The notes below the pieces were generated by a model. The model was not told the origin of the DNA and ran no database searches. It saw only the letters and a program-made list of their open reading frames with translations. Of a stretch of DNA of 9,281 nucleotides, positions 6,260 through 9,281 are shown piece after piece; within the stretch, counting starts at the first letter, position 1; the number at the start of each line of letters is the position of its first letter. The position numbers and the translations under genes are program-made. The DNA is from Mesoaciditoga sp964503355 (lineage in GTDB: Bacteria; Thermotogota; Thermotogae; Mesoaciditogales; Mesoaciditogaceae): positions 1 to 9,281 of the forward strand of contig CAZCZS010000066.1 of the NCBI GenBank assembly GCA_964503355.1. Reading direction: 5' to 3'.

Positions 6260-8023
6260 TCAAATGGCTCCAGAGAGTTCTTTTTTTCTTTCGACGATCG
6301 AAGCCTTTCTGCTCGTGTAATAGGTGTGAAGCAGTTTTTTGGAAAGTTCACTTAACGGTTCTCCGTAAAATTCTTCGTACAATTGCTTTATGGCTGGGTT
6401 TTCATGAGATTTTCTCAACGTCTTCGACTCATCTACGGAGTAGATCGCATCTGCGCGTTTTTTCAAAACATCCGGATCCGTGGACTTCGGTTGTCCGCCT
6501 CCACCGATACATCCACCAAAACAAGCCATCATCTCGACGAAATCGTAACGCTTTTCGCCACTCTTTATCTTTTCCAACAAACGAATGATGTTGTTGGTTC
6601 CATGAGCTACGGCTATTTGAACTTTTTTCGTACCAATATCCACTTCGGCTTCCTTAACTCCGTCGAAGCCTCTAACGTCGTTGAATTCTATCTTCGGTAA
6701 CGTCTTTTTCGTGGCGAGTTCGTAACCCGTTCTCAAAGCGGCTTCCATGACTCCACCCGTCACTCCAAATATCGCCGCCGCACCGGTTGAAAGACCCAAA
6801 GGAGCGTCGTACTCTTCTTCTGGCAAATCCAAGAAATTTATCTTATGGATCTTTATCATTCTGGCAAGTTCCCTGGTGGTTATGACTCTATCAATGAATT
6901 GCATTCCATCGGAAGAATGTTGAGGTCTTATTATCTCATCCTTTTTGGCCGTACACGGCATCACCGACACGAGGTAGATATCGTGTGGATCCACACCTAT
7001 CTTCTTGGCAAAGTACGTTTTCACGGTCGCTGCCAGCATTTCCTGAGGAGATTTCGCCGTCGAAACGTTCGGAATGAACTCCGGAAAGTGTTTTTCCACC
7101 AAATTTATCCATCCCGGACAACAAGAGGTGAACATCGGCGATGGGTGCTCACCGTGACCTAACAACTGTTCTATCAGTTCACTTCCCTCTTCCATTATGG
7201 TCAAATCCGCTCCGAAATTCGTGTCAAAAACGTAATCGAATCCAAGTTTCCTGAGGGCCGCCACCATCTTTCCCGTGGAAACATGACCAGGCTCCGTGTT
7301 GAATTCTTCGCTGATGGCCACTCTCACCGCTGGGGCGGTTTGAACGATCATGACCTTTTCATGTCTCTTCAATTCAACCTCAACATGCTTGTAATCAGGC
7401 TGTTCCATGATGGCTCCCACAGGGCAAACCGCGCTACACTGTCCGCAAGCTATACAATCGGTGTACATCATCGGCACACCGTATGCCGGTAACGGTAAAG
7501 ATTCCGCTCCTCTATCTGCGAATGTGTAAATGCTCAATCCCTGAATCTCATCGCAGACTCTTACACATCTGCCACAGTCTATACATTTGTTCATGTCCCT
7601 TATTATGGCCGCGCTGCTGTCATCGATGGGAACATCTCTGAGTTCCTTCGGAAAGGCATCTTCGATATCGTACTCGTTGATCAAATTTTGAAGTTCACAT
7701 CTGCCGTTGGCTTCACACGTCATGCAATCGTTTGGGTGTCTCGAGAGAATGAGAGAAAGATTCTGTTTGAGGGCTCTTTCCACACGCGGAGAAAAGGTGT
7801 TTATCTCCATTCCGTCTTGAACCTGCGTGGTACAAGCGGTCATGAGATTTCTCGAACCGTTCACCTCAATGGCGCACACCCTGCATGCTCCAACATCACT
7901 TAACGCTGGATGATGACAAAGCGTCGGGATCTCAACCCCGATTTCCTTGCACGCGTCCAAAACCGTTTGATTTTTGTCAACCTCGTATTCCTTGCCGTTT
8001 ACCTTTATACATATCGTTTCCAT
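6260..8023 (-). CDS. hydA: [FeFe]-hydrogenase catalytic subunit, HydA/CpI-like with N-terminal Fe-S relay
   Basis: Reduces protons to H2, or oxidises H2, at an H-cluster; cytosolic. It is 587 aa, close to Clostridium pasteurianum CpI. Domains in order: [2Fe-2S] ferredoxin (Cys36, 47, 50, 64); His-ligated [4Fe-4S] (HPNDCMTCEANGRC, His96, Cys100, 103, 109); two [4Fe-4S] clusters (CIDCGRCVRVC 147-157, CIACGQCSAVCP 190-201); H-domain with L1 TSCCPGW (299-305), L2 MPCTAKKDE (355-363) and L3 MACFGGCIGGGGQP (499-512); and a small-subunit tail with LLHTYYTSR. H-cluster ligands would be Cys302, 357, 501 and 505. The proton-relay Cys301, Lys360 and Glu363 are kept, so it should be catalytic rather than a degenerate sensor. 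It lacks the extra C-terminal Fe-S domain I recall for the longer bifurcating HydA of T. maritima. Its partners are unclear: no NuoE/NuoF-like genes lie in the window, though the divergent operon may hold them. ATG has GGAGGT 6 nt upstream. Confidence 0.96.
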   Translation of the reverse strand: METICIKVNGKEYEVDKNQTVLDACKEIGVEIPTLCHHPALSDVGACRVCAIEVNGSRNLMTACTTQVQDGMEINTFSPRVERALKQNLSLILSRHPNDCMTCEANGRCELQNLINEYDIEDAFPKELRDVPIDDSSAAIIRDMNKCIDCGRCVRVCDEIQGLSIYTFADRGAESLPLPAYGVPMMYTDCIACGQCSAVCPVGAIMEQPDYKHVEVELKRHEKVMIVQTAPAVRVAISEEFNTEPGHVSTGKMVAALRKLGFDYVFDTNFGADLTIMEEGSELIEQLLGHGEHPSPMFTSCCPGWINLVEKHFPEFIPNVSTAKSPQEMLAATVKTYFAKKIGVDPHDIYLVSVMPCTAKKDEIIRPQHSSDGMQFIDRVITTRELARMIKIHKINFLDLPEEEYDAPLGLSTGAAAIFGVTGGVMEAALRTGYELATKKTLPKIEFNDVRGFDGVKEAEVDIGTKKVQIAVAHGTNNIIRLLEKIKSGEKRYDFVEMMACFGGCIGGGGQPKSTDPDVLKKRADAIYSVDESKTLRKSHENPAIKQLYEEFYGEPLSELSKKLLHTYYTSRKASIVERKKELSGAI

Positions 8024-8085
8024 TCTTCCACCTCCAGGAAAATTCTTGAAAGTTCGAGCTTCACGATTTTAAGACGAAGAGATTA

Positions 8086-8103
8086 TTGTGATTTTATTCT
8101 CAA
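8086..8103. promoter_or_regulatory. Candidate Rex-type operator at the hydA transcription start
   Basis: TTGTGATTTTATTCTCAA is an 18-bp dyad: TTGTGA and the complement of TCTCAA agree at 5 of 6 bases around a 6-bp spacer. Operators of the NADH-responsive repressor Rex have this TTGTGA-N6-TCACAA type of layout, and Rex commonly controls hydrogenase and fermentation genes. It lies immediately downstream of the predicted hydA -10, where a bound repressor would block transcription. The region is AT-rich, which raises the chance of a random match. Confidence 0.45.
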
Positions 8104-8111
8104 TTTATTTT

Positions 8112-8140
8112 ATTTTATAATAAATAGAGAAAAAATGCAA
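8112..8140 (-). promoter_or_regulatory. Tentative promoter of the hydA-importer operon
   Basis: On the minus strand, TTGCAT (8135-8140) and TAAAAT (8112-8117) are 17 bp apart, giving a start near 8105 and a leader of about 82 nt. The -10 matches 5 of 6 bases and the -35 only 3 of 6. The stretch 8090-8135 is so AT-rich that several -10-like boxes exist, including a plus-strand TATAAT at 8116-8121, so the exact site is uncertain. Confidence 0.35.
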
Positions 8141-8179
8141 ATTGTATATTTTGGAACCATATTTTTTTTACCATTTTAC

Positions 8180-8208
8180 TTTACAAACATCGAAAAATGT
8201 GTTAGAAT
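8180..8208 (+). promoter_or_regulatory. Promoter of the DRTGG / CBS-ATPase operon, with extended -10
   Basis: TTTACA (8180-8185), a 17-bp spacer and TAGAAT (8203-8208) each match consensus at 5 of 6 bases. TGT at 8200-8202 supplies the TGn of an extended -10. Predicted start near 8215, leaving a leader of about 40 nt before the GTG at 8255. Confidence 0.7.
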
Positions 8209-8211
8209 TAT

Positions 8212-8229
8212 TTGTGAAAAAAATAATTA
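8212..8229. promoter_or_regulatory. Half-site of Rex type at the DRTGG transcription start
   Basis: TTGTGA (8212-8217) followed by AAAAAA and TAATTA. The left half matches the hydA dyad; the right half agrees at only 3 of 6 positions. It overlaps the start predicted from the 8180-8208 promoter. Weak alone, but its place mirrors the better site at 8086-8103. Confidence 0.22.
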
Positions 8230-8254
8230 ATATTCTATGAAAAGAGGAGAAAGA

Positions 8255-8611
8255 GTGCTGTTTGGCGAGATCGTTAAAATGGTTGATGGAAAGATCTTGT
8301 ATCAACAAAACGAAAAGGAATTCACAAACGCTTGCGCAACGGACATGTTAAGTGAACTCCTTGCCGTTGGAAAAGAGAAAGCCATACTTCTTACAGGTTT
8401 GTGTACACCTCAAATGATAAACACGGCGGATATCGTTGGCATTGGTGCCGTGATAGTGGTAAGGGGGAAAAACATTCCTTTTGCCACGATAAAGAGAGCG
8501 CAAGAACTCGATATTCCTTTGGCAGTTACATCTTTGACCATGTTTTCAACTTGTGGAAGGCTGTTTTGTAACGGTCTTAAAGATGTGAATGAAGATGGGA
8601 AAAAGTGGTAA
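8255..8611 (+). CDS. DRTGG-domain protein of the hydrogenase-associated type
   Basis: A small soluble protein, 118 aa from the chosen GTG. DRTGG domains are alpha/beta modules of unproven function, found alone beside hydrogenase and Fe-S genes and fused to CBS domains or phosphotransacetylases. Visible family features: AILLTGLCTPQMINTADIVG (43-62), the strand-turn AVIVVRGK (65-72) in the DRTGG position, IKRAQELDIPLAVTS (79-93) and the closing MFSTCGRLF (96-104). Three cysteines (27, 50, 100) are visible before Cys105; none forms an obvious metal-binding pair. The open frame reaches an ATG at 8237, but that ATG has no ribosome site, whereas AGAGGAG ends 5 nt before the GTG at 8255. It has its own promoter, is divergent from hydA, and shares one base with the next gene (TAATG). 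Role inferred: part of a regulatory or maturation set for hydrogenase. Confidence 0.88.
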   Translation: MLFGEIVKMVDGKILYQQNEKEFTNACATDMLSELLAVGKEKAILLTGLCTPQMINTADIVGIGAVIVVRGKNIPFATIKRAQELDIPLAVTSLTMFSTCGRLFCNGLKDVNEDGKKW

Positions 8612-9281
8612 TGGACAAAATAGATGAAATTCTAAAAAGAATTCAAAATTATTTCAAAGAGATAAAGGTAAAGGAGTTCATGACATCGCCAGTCTTCACC
8701 GTTCACAAGGACAAAAAGATAACTTACGCCAAGGAAATGATGAGATTGAAACGCTTTTCTGGAATGCCCGTAGTGGATGAGAATGAAAAACTCGTTGGTA
8801 TCATCAGCGTTGAAGATATCATTCGGGCCATGGAAAAAAATCATCTAGAACTGCCCGTATCCAAAGAGATGTCACCAAATGTTGTAACGTTAAAGGAAGA
8901 CGACAAAGTAACGGATGCCATTAGAAACTTCGAAATACACGGTTTCGGAAGGTTTCCAGTCGTAGATGAAGAAAAACGTGTGGTTGGAATAGTTACCAAA
9001 CACGATTTGATGACGATCTTGCTGTCAAAGTTAAGCATCTTGTACGTTCACGACGCTAGAAGAGAACCTTTTGTCAGCACGGAAAATTTTCGTTCGGTTT
9101 TGACAAGAAACGTGGAAGAAGAAGTCGCCGAATTCAAGTTCTACATAGATTACGTGGATGTGTCGATGGCCGGAAGTGGTGCGTCTAAACTGAAAAAATT
9201 CTTGTTATCAAGAGGTTTTCCTCCCAAATTCGTAAAACGTGTGGCGGTGGCAACTTACGAAGCTGAAGCGAACGTCGTGAT
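8611..9281 (+). CDS. Two-CBS-domain protein fused to an RsbW/GHKL-type ATPase domain, 3' end cut by window edge
   Basis: Predicted cytosolic regulator; 223 codons are visible and the frame is still open. CBS domain 1 spans about 20-76 (VKEFMTSPVFTV, then GMPVVDENEKLVGIISVEDI). CBS domain 2 spans about 83-138 (VSKEMSPNVVTL, then GRFPVVDEEKRVVGIVTKHD). CBS pairs usually bind adenine nucleotides. From about 168 the chain (FYIDYVDVSMAGSGASKLKK) resembles the start of an anti-sigma/HATPase domain. VAVATYEAEANVV (211-223) is the N-box, whose Glu and Asn bind Mg-ATP; the G-boxes lie past the edge. The ATG at 8611 overlaps the previous stop in TAATG, so translation is coupled. RsbW-like ATPases next to DRTGG genes are familiar in bifurcating-hydrogenase clusters; the CBS fusion is the less ordinary feature. 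Expected partners downstream, not seen here, would be Fe-S, PHP-domain and NuoE/NuoF-like genes. Confidence 0.9.
   Translation, partial: MDKIDEILKRIQNYFKEIKVKEFMTSPVFTVHKDKKITYAKEMMRLKRFSGMPVVDENEKLVGIISVEDIIRAMEKNHLELPVSKEMSPNVVTLKEDDKVTDAIRNFEIHGFGRFPVVDEEKRVVGIVTKHDLMTILLSKLSILYVHDARREPFVSTENFRSVLTRNVEEEVAEFKFYIDYVDVSMAGSGASKLKKFLLSRGFPPKFVKRVAVATYEAEANVV

Noticed and set aside
5989..6588. 199-codon plus-strand open frame
   Set aside because: Antisense shadow of the binding protein and hydA genes; no ribosome site and no recognisable domain.
8116..8121. Plus-strand TATAAT considered as a second DRTGG promoter
   Set aside because: The sequence 17-18 bp upstream is only TTTATT-like, and the AT-rich tract produces such boxes by chance; the 8180-8208 promoter is far better.

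Overview
The window looks like chromosomal DNA of a thermophilic or moderately thermophilic anaerobic fermenter, most likely of the phylum Thermotogota. This is inference from four things: an [FeFe]-hydrogenase catalytic subunit; a DRTGG gene followed by an ATPase-domain regulator of the kind found beside electron-bifurcating hydrogenases; a solute-binding protein without a lipobox; and moderate GC with many AGA/GGA codons and strong Shine-Dalgarno (SD) sites. No rRNA, tRNA, CRISPR array, insertion sequence or phage gene was seen. The longest non-coding stretch is about 230 bases.

Layout. (1) 1-1073, minus: 5' part of a family-5 (peptide/sugar-type) ABC solute-binding protein gene, running off the left edge. 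Its promoter matches the sigma-70 consensus exactly (TTGACA-17-TATAAT). (2) 3676 down to 1230, minus: a three-gene operon of macro domain protein, PsuG and GpsA. The first two genes overlap in ATGA. Its leader has a strong SD cut off from the start codon by a 9-bp hairpin. (3) 8023 down to 3866, minus: a four-gene operon of HydA-type [FeFe]-hydrogenase, NMT1/SsuA-like solute-binding protein, SsuC/TauC-like permease and ABC ATPase. The gaps are 32, -4 and -19 nt, so a complete importer is tied to a hydrogenase gene. (4) 8255-9281, plus: divergent from hydA, a DRTGG-domain protein and, sharing one base with it (TAATG), a protein with two CBS domains and the start of a GHKL/RsbW-type ATPase domain. 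It runs off the right edge.

How it may work. The 8024-8254 region is probably a shared control region for the hydrogenase-importer operon and the DRTGG/CBS-ATPase operon. It has an excellent plus-strand promoter, a weaker minus-strand one, and an 18-bp dyad (TTGTGA-N6-TCTCAA) that resembles operators of the NADH-sensing repressor Rex and sits at the predicted hydA transcription start. A half-site of the same type lies at the predicted DRTGG start. Hydrogenase synthesis may therefore answer to NADH/NAD+, while the CBS-ATPase protein could add a nucleotide-sensing layer. The importer's substrate cannot be read from sequence. Nothing in the window is certainly a new system. The most unusual units are the hydrogenase-importer operon with its divergent regulator pair, and the macro-PsuG-GpsA operon with its hairpin-bridged ribosome-binding site.
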